Assembly (NCBI GenBank): GCA_031213475.1
Contig: JARUPZ010000013.1
Span: 11,184,198-11,248,197, forward strand
From: Nereocystis luetkeana
Lineage: Eukaryota; Sar; Phaeophyceae; Laminariales; Laminariaceae
Reading direction: 5' to 3'
DNA length: 64,000 nucleotides
Positions 1 to 12,200 of this stretch are shown one piece after another. The position numbers and the translations under genes were made by a program. Under the pieces are notes generated by a model. It was not told the origin of the DNA. It ran no database searches and worked only from the letters and a program-made list of their open reading frames with translations. The first letter of the stretch is position 1. Each line of letters begins with the position of its first letter.

Positions 1-148
1 GACCAACCGACTGTTGATGCCACTTTCTTACACCTCTCGCACACTGCGCGAAATGTTGTGACCGTTTGTTTGGAGAACCGCACAGGCTGTCGTCGGGATA
101 TATTCAATGCGATCAACACGTTCACTCTTTTTCGTTGCCAACGTCCAG

Positions 149-232
149 GTGCAATGTCCGTTAGGGAGTCTTCCTCAGTCGAACTTGCCGGCAACAACGA
201 TTTCAGCCACAATTCCGCCAGCGGCGATGGAG
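149..232 (+). CDS. Rung exon (84 bp, phase 1-1)
   Basis: Acceptor ACGTCCAG, donor GGAG|GTGGGG. It encodes one 28-residue beta-helix rung; the core reads VELAGNNDFSHNSASGDGG, so FxxN is FSHN and the closing GG is split by the intron. The first codon takes its G from the previous exon, which lies beyond the window start. Confidence 0.72.
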
Positions 233-3200
233 GTGGGGTTCTTGATATATGACGTGATCTTCCTGTTGTCGGTCGATTGCCCAACACAACTGGAATCTAG
301 ATTTACAAGTACAATGGGCATAACGAGAACCCTTAAGATATTAGCCCTTAAACTCAATTAATTGGAGCCCGACGTTCTCTTCAAGTTCAGGGGCCCGTTG
401 GAAGGAGAGCCAACGCATAAGACTACGGTGTTGTTGCTCTATAAATGGATATATGAATGTTGTCAGCAACGCTGGTGCTACTGTATCAAATATGCGTCAC
501 GCGAATCCACTGCAAGGTTGAGTACTCTCATTATATGTCCAGCACGTCAATACTCTATAACTCCGACGGCGTCTGGCATACACGGGCTGCAGAGAAAGGG
601 GGAACGTCTTTGCTGAAAAAACGCTCATCGATGGGCAGACCTGGGGGAGCATGTCTTACCCCAGTCAGCGTGATTACGTCTTGGAGAACAGCATCGCACC
701 ACAATACTGTAGTATGGAAACTCAATTGATCCGGTTCAAATCCCGAATTGAATAATGCTGAAACGGAACTGCAACACAAGCACTCCATGTATCGATCGTG
801 CAACTAGCGATCCCTGGCATTAACCTCATTGAAGCGTTAACATATAGTATGTGATCCAGGAAGGAACTTAGCGCGCCTGTTGCCTCCGTTCTGCTATGTC
901 GCGTGACCTAAATACCCTCGCTCGATAACGCTGCCCACCCACAGGTGCTTTTAATCTGTTTGACGCGTCCTATATGCACACTACCGGGCGCACGTCCTTT
1001 TACTACAACACTGCCGCGGAGGAAGGGGGTAAGGAGCGTCTAGGGGTATTTCGGTGATATGCCGACATGGCACCTAGTATGTAGCCCCCTACTCGCCAAT
1101 TCCTTCGGTTTCATGTTTGCCAATTGGTGGAAGAGGTTGGAGTTTTCAATGCCCTCTTGTCACGCACGACGCCTGTTCTCCATCGATGGTTGGCACCCCA
1201 TGCGTGCTTCGTGTTCGCAGAGGTAGGCTCACATAAACAAGTAACCATTGTTCTAGGAAATGTGGTATACGAGGCAAGGTTGCGCCATGCGTGTAGTAGC
1301 CCGTGTGCGTTCAAAGTCAAATTACGTGTGTTGTGAAGACCATCAAGAATAGAAAGAACAAACATTTTCAAGGTATTCCGGAATGACATAATTCACGAAC
1401 CTCACGCTACAATATTGAAGGCAGCAAAATCACCGTATCCAGCTCGAGACGTGCAGCAATGAGCTCTCCGACGCCGACACTGGGGGCAAAGACGTTTCTT
1501 GTCCAACATCCAGGCGAATTATTTTCCGGATGCCGTGCACGCGTACGCGAATTATCCCAACCGTTGTGCAACGCCCGTTGCCTACCCGTAGGAGCCTTCG
1601 TCTTGCGGTTCGGTTCGTCTCTCCATATGGAAGGCGACAATGACATATATCATACCCATGCTGGGGATTCCGGAGGTGAGAAACGTCTTTAGCATACATG
1701 TACCTCGTGCCCTGCTTATTGTAGCACCGAGAATGCACAAACTCTCAGACAGGGTACAGTCATCATGAAGACGACGCTACGGGTTCATCATAACGAGAAG
1801 GGCCTAACCTTTCGCGTGCGCGCCTCGAATGCAAAGAGGGTTTTAAGTCGGAAGTCGCTTCTCGGTGGGCTTGTAATAAAATCTACGTACAGTCCAAGCA
1901 AACAAAGCATCAGTGTATTACGGTATCGCACATTTGAACGCTGTCGAGGGCATCGTTGGCCTTGCACCGACCACGAACAAAAATTCGCTAGTCTCATGTG
2001 CTTGATATAAGTGTCTATAGTAATACTGTTTTATTGATAGAATGTAGGTCGATTTTTTAATGGGTTTTTCCTATGAAACTTCTGGAGTGAGGAATAACAC
2101 CCCGCATGCGAGAGCGATGCAGAACAACGCAATCAACATATGATGCGGCATGATATTAAGAATATCGTCATCGACTATCGCTACGCTTGTTAGGGCGAAC
2201 GACGATACTTACCGTGAAGAGACGTGCAATTATTAACGGGGATGGGTAAAACGTCAGAGTCGTCCTGCGTTTCGCGCGTATTGACGGGAACGTAGATGTT
2301 GTGCAATTTTCGCGCAATTCTGTCAGCTCTCAGGGGAGTTTCGCCATTCTTCTCTGTAGATAAAGTATTCGTATGCCCGGTATATCAATATAGGTGTTTG
2401 TTGGGTCTGGGCTGGAAATTGGTTTAGCTTGTTGAGCACTGATAAAGCGCTGTATCGGCGCATGCAGCTGCGTACAAGGGTAGGTTCGGTAAAGGTATGT
2501 ACTTAGACATGCCCGGGTAAACACACGGGTGTGTATTAACAGTATCCGTACCTGACGATCAGATACGATAAGTACGGGCCTCGATACCTGACATACCTGG
2601 TAATTACTAGGTGCGTTATAAACGGAGCTCGATACTTCATCTAAGTTTCAGGTACGATAGGTACGCCGCTTACATACACCAGGGCATCGGGTATACCCGT
2701 CGACCAAAATACCCGGGTTTAGGTACGAGCCTGTGTACGGCCTCAAGCTTACGTTTTAGATGCGTTAAATACGAATGCCGGTACCTTACCTAAGTGTTCG
2801 GTGCGTTAAATACGGAACTCGATAATGTACCTTAGATTCGATGTGCGATATGTATGTCGCTCGAAAACTAACCCTGGTATAGGTCAACCCGTCGAATAGA
2901 TATCCCGGTATAGGTACGAGCTGCGATACCTTGCCCGAAATGTTTGCCTGGTACGTGATACAAAGTACCTTTCGTACGGCACCTGGAAGAAACAATACCT
3001 CGAACTCAAATTTGCGAACTGAACCTGCGGTCTTCCCGCTATACACCCACGACAGCTTTCACCTTGGACACACCAAAAAGATGTATCGCCCAGTCGTGCC
3101 TTACCCAGAGGATAGAGTAGCGGGGTGGCCTATGAGGGTCAACACACCACTGCTGGACACCACGAGGGTCAAGCTCCATCGAGCGAGGAAGAGCACACAG

Positions 3201-6200
3201 GAAAATTCCGAGCCAGCTCCCGGAAACAACTCTTGCATACTTTGCTACTCCATCGTTCTAGCCCTTGGGGTACACAATGGTATGCATTCTTGTTGTAATG
3301 GCCTCTCACCTAGGAAAACAAATACCCGTACGTGGTGATTTATTGAAAGAGAAATGTCGTGTTTCTTTGATGTACGTGAGATCGCGTAGGTTTAGCAATC
3401 TGGGAGAAGGGATTTTCAGGGATGTTTTTGACTTGAAAAATGTCTAGGGTGGTCTGCACTTAGTCTTCGGAATCGTCGTCCGCAACTGAGACATTTCCTG
3501 GTTCGATGCAAACGCGGCTGCGCCGCGTTTATGGCGAGTTTTGGCCCGTTTTGGCTGCGGTTTGGGGTCAGGGTAAGGGTTACGGTTAGGGTTAGAGTCA
3601 GGGGTTGGGTTGGGTCTTCGCCCGTACCTTGACCCCAACAGGAACCAAAACACCTCAACGGCGTACGGATTGTTCAATTTTCTAAGTACATAGCGTACGG
3701 ATTGGCGTCGGGCCAATTAATGGTTTGGGGTGGAAATACGAAATATAGATCGTGGGTATCATTTTGCTTGCTGTATACCTGGTAGTGAAAAGTCGGAAGC
3801 AATCCCAGCCGTCAAGTCACAAGATTTTAATGCCAACAGCGTTTGCACGTCCTCGCCATAATACGCGCACCCGGAACAAAATAACACATGTGTCAGTCTC
3901 CTGTCTGCGTCGTTCGTTTACTGTGAATGAAGTTCCTAAGGAACAATGCGTAGCGGTGATACCCCCGTGATCACAAATAGTTTAGAAAAACTAGCTAGTG
4001 GGTGCATAGCTTCCGCTGGTTCATATATGGAACACAAATACGGGTACTATGAAGGATTGCAGTAGACACAGCAATACAGTATACCAGCGCATGGTTGCAG
4101 GGTAGCGTGCCGGCCGATATGGAGTTGGTTGGGCGGCCTGAGAACATAAACAACCCATTTACTCATCTGCAGGTTGGTTGTTCGCCGGCGGGGACTGTTC
4201 CCTGGACATCGACGGCAACACCGTGTTTCACAACAATTCAGCCGGGAACATAGGAGGTGAGATACTCATGGTTTAAGGCTAGGTTCTTAGGCTGGTGCTA
4301 AGCAAACATCTTACATTTTTTTGTTGCTTCCGAATGGTTCCCTCGGATCCATTCATTCATATTCCGGAATATCCGTTGTGTACGTGAGTTTCAAACGAGA
4401 TAGAGGCGCTTCGCACGCTTCAATCTGCAGCTTCTCATGCATGTCACTCACTGTAGTGGTTCTGGGGATGCTGCGTTCGCCGTGCTGTCGCTCGGAACGT
4501 GAGCACAGCCTTGGAAGATGCCTGCCCCGCCGTGCGTTCTGAAGGCCAGAACGTCGTGATCGTTCAATGCTTCCTACATGCCATGGTCTCTGGCCGGAAG
4601 GTTGACTGCGCCCCCCACGTACCCCTGCACGGCCGCCCTCTGCATCGATGCCGGGCGGTCGCCACGGATGATCCGCCATAGAGTCACCCAACGGTAGGGG
4701 TTGCACTTTGTGGGACAAAGGTTTCTGACCATTTGAGTTCCTTGAGTGAGGAACTACCTGTGAGGATGCAAAATTCACTCCTATATTCGTTTTAGGACTA
4801 GCGCATACAGGTGCCGGTCGGGTGGCACGAACGATTTTTTTGCGAGTACTTTATCGGGTGAGATATTGAGCTCCTAATGTGAGGGGCACAGGAACGTCTG
4901 GTGCACCCCTACTGTGGGATGGCTCCATAGCCGCATAGCCGAGTCGTGGGGCTGGTCCACGTTGCCAACTCGCGCGTAGTCAAAATCCTGTTAACCTGTC
5001 GTCCCAAGGCAGTAAATGGGTTGCCGGCGTTGGCGTTCCCGTAAATGTCCGACCCGACCTCAGGCCCACCCGACCGTCATGGGCCACGTGTTGGCGTGCA
5101 ACCAATATCCGGACGTTGGCTCCTGTCCAGTAAGAGGCGTAGCCGAGCCCCCGTGCCGAACAAGCGGTGTGCCTACCAGCCTGTCAAGCGGAGGCGCCGG
5201 CGCTACCTTCGCCGCCCACATAACCCCCGTAGCCGAGCACCCGCCCCGGATACCCTGGGAGCCTGTCCGCCTGGCCGAGTTGGGCGCGGGCGGTTCCGGT
5301 ATAGGCCAAAACGCTACCGTAGCCGACCTAATTCGCTGGGCTCACGGTGGCCGCGGTATAGCCCAAACCCACTACCGTAGCCCTGCCTTCCCGGGCCCGG
5401 GGCAAGCGTACCTGCATGTCCAAAAGGGGCGCCGGTGCCTCCGGCGCCGCCCGGAGTATCGCCGTTGCAGAACGCCCGCCCCGGGTCTACGGCAAGACAA
5501 CATCGAGACTGCCCTGTTCGGGGTTGAGCAGCCCACGCAGACACACGCGGGCGCTCCAGATTCCATCATCGGGGTGGCCGGCGGGACTGAGAGTCGGCGG
5601 GAGGATCCGGGCGATGGGGTTTCCGAACGGCTGTCCGTCCAGCAGACCTGCCGGGCTGTGTCTAAAACCTGCTAGCGCCACCCTCCCCCTCCCTCGAGGG
5701 CGGGACGCCCCATATTATTTTTTGGTTGGGTTGGCGTCAAATGTCAACGACACTGTAAAACATGGTGCTAACTACGTGAGCTAGACATCCAGACAACCGT
5801 TTTGATTGTTTTTGGCGATCGCCCACAGCTGGTCATCAACATTATCTGGGCTGCGTCTTTTCTGGTCATCAGTAAACGGGGTCATCATCATCATCGGGCG
5901 CATATCAGCGCGAGCGGACGTACACGACGTGCCCCAAGGCGTACTAGCACGACTCTCGCTTCAGGGGCTGGTCGCTAGATTGTTTATAAAGGAAGAACCT
6001 CAGCAAAACGTGATTGTTCCTCTATCCTCCTCTGGGTGTGTCTCTCCAGCTGCGGCGGGAAAATGTATATACCCACACAGGAGCATTACGACCATAAAAC
6101 TCCCCCTTTTTTGCTTGGGAAACATCTTCATCTCACACCAATGAATATATTACTTGCCAGGTCGTTGCCAGGGTGTTCACCACCAAAGATGGGAGGGGGG

Positions 6201-9200
6201 GCGGTTACCGTATAACCGAAGCGGTTCACCGGGTTGTTTTCAGGGAGGGTTACGTGGCCCGGGTGTTGCTCGTTTCGGGTGAAAAAACATTTCCGCCGTG
6301 TACCTGTAGGCGACGCGTGCGTTCGCTCGCTCATTTCGGCATTTTGGTGTGCGGCCGCAATGCGATAAATTTTGTTCGAGCACAGCAGCAATGAATACAC
6401 GAATCTAAGCACTGGATTTCAGGTTGGTACTCTAGAGACCGTCGGGGAGCCCCGCAGCACCCGATCAAGACGTCTTGTGCATGCCAACATGTCAGGAGTA
6501 CGTGGTCGTTCGCACTCACGAGCTATGTTAAAACGGTCGATGGTGAAGTTCTTCGCCTATACGAGTATTCTACGCGTTCTTCCTCTATTCGGTTTCATTG
6601 ACATGCAGCGTAGGGGGCAAACATATGGGCTTGACGCCAACCCTTAAAACCCGGACTAACGTGGATTTTCCACCTATGAACTTCCTAATCGCTTTCAAAG
6701 ATCATGATGCGCGTTCGTTTCGAGCTGTTACTGTCGTCATAGAAATTCCTAACCCTAGGTATGGCGTGTACATTTAGGATAGTGTATGTAGCTTTTTCAG
6801 GGAGATACGAAAGTGTTTCGGACCTGATATTCCATCACTATAAATCAAGTACCGCCTCTTCGGTGCCCATCTTTTTTCAATCAAGTTGTTCGCGTAATGT
6901 TCCTACGGTAGAATACATGCATACATCGGAACTGCGTCCACCCCTTGCTCATTGATGTAGGCGACCATACAACGCTTCACCTACTGTTGTACTCACGCGC
7001 GCGATGCGCTACAAACGGAAATCCGCTTTCCCTTCCAGCAGGTGTTTTCCGTTTAACCCAAACGGAGGTTCATATCGGCGGCAACACTGTCTTTACTTCC
7101 AACTCAGCCAACTTCCAAGGAGGTGAGAACCCTAAAAGGGGTGTGTACGTGAACCAAGATAATTGGCGCTTTCGCGTTTTTACTGCTCTTGTCGCTCGCA
7201 ACTTCGAGTTCACGAAACACCCCGAAAGTCATTTGTGGCAGCCTACACCTCATAGCGATCCCGACACCCTCGCTTACCCCATTAGGAGCGTCCTTGTAAT
7301 ACACAGGCGATGGTTACTTTCCGTGGAGCTTTTGCGGTTTGCATTTTGGGGGGGGTGTATTGTACCGTCTGGTGTGCCCCATATTTTGAACGCTTTCGAC
7401 AAGTGCAAAACCACAGAAAAGAAGTTAGGGTTAGAAGGTTGGCGGCCATTCTGAAGCGATTCACAACCCGCTGAGGATGAAACACTAAGCCGATACGCCC
7501 AGCCCTCTGCTGAGTCAAGAACCAGCCGAAGGTTCAAATTCAGTGTGTTGTAAAGGAACTGAAGTTTCTTCAAAGCAAAAAAGCCTGGAGACTCCAATAA
7601 CCGGTTGTGAGGAGTGGACGAGATCAGCCCTTGGCCTGAAACATCTTGAATACTTCCGTACACTTAGGCCTTTTGTTTATGCGAGATATTCGATTTGGGG
7701 GAAGGGAATTTCCAACAAAGACGAAAATACATTTTGTTTATGTCCCCCTGGTCTGCTCAGTTAATGACACAATGTATTTGCAACACACGTTTCACAAAGC
7801 AACGATGAGCAGCCGACGTCTCAAGCTACGGGTAGCAAACACGGGTCGAAAACAGACCGGGGACGCGTGTTTCGTTTTGTATACAACTCTCCCCACAGCA
7901 TGCACTAGCTATAGCAACCGATTTGTGTGCAGGACACAACCTACAGCAGTCGTCTACATGCTCATGCATGTCCGGTCCTCATCCAGAGGCTCCGACAACA
8001 ATGCCGGCGAGGAAGTATTCCGTGGATGAGCCTTGAGGGGAGGTCGACGATGATTATTTCTCGGGCCTCCTGCAACATGTACCACTGATGCTGCTGTCAC
8101 TATGTGATTGTATGGGGCCGAGACTTTGAGTTCGGTCTCGCCGAACACGCTCGACAGTCTATCGCATATCTTACCTGGGCGCCGTCGCTGCTGGCCATGA
8201 GTCAGCGATAGACTAAACAGCCTTCGGGAGTAGCGCGCGCAGACCCGCATATCCTGGGCGATCGTAGTCGTGGCTTGGTCGTACCACCACATTCGCGTTT
8301 TCAAAGTGTGAGTACTGATATACTTCGTATACCCTCAGATCGAGGTAAAACGACAATTTTGGTGTACACATACGTCTCATATGTCGAGTAAGAAAGTTGA
8401 AAGCTCGGTTTTCGAAGAGCAGAGTTATTCAGGACCATTTTTCAGCTTCTACAAATATTACTCACAACTGACCTTATTCACCACTTTCTAACATCTTGCA
8501 TAAGAAACGGCCTTGCTCTAAGTTGCTTTTGCTGGTCATACAAATTAGGGAAGAAAAGTTAGGACAGAAGTCGTGACCTCAAAGTGCTTGCTTATTGCTG
8601 GCGGCAGATGGTCATACATCCAGGTTCAGTTTGCACGGCCTCAAGTCCGGGTGAGATCAGGTCGTCGTCGGATAAAGCTAATCGTGTCTTTGCGTTTGTT
8701 TGTTTTAACCTGCAGGTGGTGTCTTTTTCGCCACGGTCTCAGAAATCCACCTTGCCGGCGACACCCTTATCACCCACAGCTCAGCTTATGATGGAGGTGA
8801 GAACGAGCCAGTCATTTGTAGGCTACCAGCTGATTCAGTCTTGAGCACACCTAAGTTCCTACCAACCCGAAGCCGTCTTTTCGAGCCACATCTTGAATTT
8901 CTAATTGCGCGCACGTGTTCTGCTATTTTATTTTTTATTTATTCATTTTAAATCATCACGTTCACTTTCCAGCCTAACCAGTAGGAGTTTTTACTCTCGA
9001 CGACCTTCTGGACACGCCGTGGTCACAGATGTCAACCCTTCTTCCCCCTGGTACGTGCCTTTAGTTTTTGTCGCGCATAGGGTTCAGCATTCCCCCTGCT
9101 CGTCGATTTTCATCGAATGTAGCTAACTCACGCTCTCGCGCTTTCCACCAATCAATTTATTTCATGCAAGAAAAAGCCCTTACGAGCATGCACTCGGTGG

Positions 9201-12200
9201 GATTTGAACCAGTGAAATTGATCTTGATAGGCACGCGGACAACCTACCAAGCCACCGGGGACGCCGGCTACTATATATCTTACGAATTTACAGACTTAGC
9301 ATAAGTTTTGGTTGTTTCTTGTCTCAAGAAATTGCCGAACGTTTGGTTAGTTCGGGTTAGTCGCGTTTTCGAGCCTCCTATAGTCGGGTGAGATGAAAGA
9401 ACAAGCATCCCGACATCGTCGGTGTCGGCTTGGGCATGGGCGCATGCAACACGTGCGCCGCTTAGCAGGGTCTATATCAAACAAACAGGGTGGGATTTGT
9501 TGCTGCCTTGCCAAGATGTGTACAATTTACAGCTTTTGCTTCAATATTTGATACCTGTAAAATAGGCTCGGCGGTAGGTTTTGGGTGATGCCCTGAGCGT
9601 GATAAGAGTCCTAACCCTAAGACACCAGCTGGGTGGAATAGTTTGATTTCGGTAACAAGCCAAAAATAGGTATACATATGCCTTTTTCCCATTAATAGGT
9701 ACACTTCATATTGTAGCCCGGAAAAGCTTCCTGGCGCCGCCAGATATTTAGCTGCGCTCCATTGTACCTACGAATGCCTCGAAAAGGCCGAGGTACACCT
9801 ACTATCAGCTGATCAAACCTCCGTGTCACCTGCTTTTGGCTTCCGTTGTACCTAGAAAAGGCTCAAACGATCGCCTTTTCGGCACTGAAAAATAGACGAA
9901 AGACTGCGGAAGCAGTTGGGGATTTTTTTGTACCCTACCTGTACGGCACACGGTTAGTAGGCGTGAGAGAGGTACACAACCGTTGGCGTGGTCCGGACCA
10001 AATTCCATCGGAGCAAACGTGGGTGGGTGAATATGTGTGTTTGTTTTTTTGTCTCGTCGATATCCAGCACTATCAGTGTGCTTCGCTTGCCGATTGTTCC
10101 ACCCTATTCATAGAGGGATACACGTTTTGTGGTCACAAAACTACGCCTCATCAGAGATACGACGTTGCCACGTATGCGGTAAGCAGAGTGAACGATACAA
10201 TGTCATGTGATTACATTCGATGAGTGCACGATGATGATTGCGGGTCTACACACTAACTAGACTCTACTATTAATAGTATGATAATACACAGGCCGGCCGC
10301 GACTAGCTCTGTCAAGAACTAGGGACAAGCTGAGCTTCTCAAACATTTATAAGAAGTTCGGATACATACGTGAATTGGTACGAAGTCCAGAATTATGAGT
10401 GACCTCATTTTCTCCGGCCCTACCTGCGTTCGTTTTGTGTGGGCAGTGTTTATGTTGTCTATGCTTAGGTAGCGAAAAAGTGATCGTTCGAGCGATTTCT
10501 AGGTACAATGGAATCCAAACGTAGGTGACACGGAAGTTTGATCAGCTGATATTACGGGGGACCATAGTTAATGGGACCTACGGTATACATAAAACCTATA
10601 TATTTAACCATTTTTACTAACAATATTTGGTCCTATTAACTATGGTCCCCCGTAATAGTAGGTATCCCTTCGCTTTTTGAGGCATTCTGGGGTGCGATGG
10701 AGCGCAGGCCCAATATCAGGCGGTACCAGGAAGCCTTTACCGGGGGACGATGCCCGGTGTGCTTGTTAATGGCCCAAAAGGCGTAGATAGTTTGGCTTAT
10801 GCACTTTATTGTATTCTTTGTTTGAGTGCCGATTGTTTTAGCCCTGTAGCTGGGACCCTGTGAAACCGATTTAAACGGCATCCACCAAGAGGTTGAAAAC
10901 AAATCGAGTTGTAACCAACATCAGTATCTATTCTGTTTCCAAAGTTGAAGCTATTTTCATCAGTTCGATAAAAAATAAAAGGAAATCGTTCAAGAATGTC
11001 TCTGTACTGTACACCCATTCGATCCTGAACATACAGCATAATATATATGTTCATCATCACCACTGACACTCAACAGCGCAATATTTCTGACAATATTGTG
11101 GATTATTTGAACGCGCAACCTTCGCCCAATCTATTGAATTGGTTGAAATATCCACATCTTGAAGCAGCTGGGTCAATGTTATTTTAGCCCTAACCCAAAG
11201 CTAAACCAAAACTGGATGTCTTCAGGCGATGCTAGAAAACATATGGCTCGTCGGAACGCATTCCACTTTGCTCCAGTCGAGTCAATACGTACGCTCATAC
11301 ATGCGAAGTCTTTCGCCCCCCTCGAAAAATGTACACATCGGGCGGTCCAAGTTATGGGACGCAACCCATTACGAGTTTCCGGTCCAATATTACCTTGCCG
11401 GATAAAACTCGCTGGTATATACCCAACACTTGGAGTAGGCAAGTTTCGACATTTTACCGACCTAGGAGTGATGCGACCTCGTAACCCGGCCTACGCTTCA
11501 CGTGCGTTAGATCCACCACTGAAACCTTACTCGTGTATGAGCACGAACTGGAAAAATCAACAAAAATCAACCGAACCGTGTGGCGGTGAGAATGTCAGGT
11601 TCGGAGCCCGGTGTTTAATCAACGTCATTCTACAATTTCTACCTACCAGGTATCACGCGATGTCGGGTAGAATTGGTTTTTGTTAGGCACGGGTAAGCGG
11701 CTTCCCCCTGGCACACAGACAGCGTACCCAATCCAGGGGTTGAGTCGTGTCATGAACAAGGCCCTAACGCGTTTATGGACACCGCCACAACCCGAATCCA
11801 CCCAGCGATAGGAATTCGGGGGTGATCGAGGTCGCGCCGGGAAAGCACTTGACCGTGATCACGCAACGTTTATTCTCCCGACGCCAGATCTCCCGATATA
11901 CTCGGGGGATTTGCGAAGGGAATGGGAAATTCCGTCAATGACTTTGTCGCGCTGCGTGGGTAGCGGAGAGAAGCAGAGAAGGGACTCGTTAGGCGTGGTC
12001 CATATATTCGCTAGGTGTCTACTGCGGGCTAGCTGGGCAGAACGACCTCAACGTTGAGTACGACCACGTAGTCGGCGGCTAGTGGTGTTCTGGAAGTATC
12101 GTGATCCCCAAAGCAAAAAAGAAGCTATCCCGTCGAAACCATGCCCGGGTATGGGTACGAACGTAAATACCGCCTCAGTACTTGATTAATTAAACCTAGT

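Larger units (their letters stand above)
233..4172. other. Introns 1-3 of the Pmp-repeat gene
   Basis: Apart from exons 945-1028 and 1592-1675, nothing coding is recognised. The third intron holds a tandem duplication (2611-2980) and a telomere-like tract (3561-3614), listed separately. Confidence 0.6.

Noticed and set aside
2258-2337. Possible rung exon (IDGN...QFSRNS)
   Set aside because: The spacing between IDGN and the N-S pair is too long by several residues, and there is no GT donor after the segment.
4811-4857. Segment between CAG and CGG|GTGAG that begins like a module
   Set aside because: Length is 47 bp, not a multiple of three, and no module motif is present in any frame.
5016-5675. 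219-codon open frame in the GC-rich pocket
   Set aside because: Open frames occur on both strands because stops are rare in GC-rich DNA. Internal repeats are in different frames, which argues against coding.
7929-8020. Possible rung exon ending SDNNAGEE
   Set aside because: The acceptor gives the wrong phase for the frame that shows the motif, and no proper donor follows.
9960-10018. GVREVH... segment between TAG and GTGGGT
   Set aside because: It lies inside the 745-bp inverted-repeat element, and only the first residues resemble a module.
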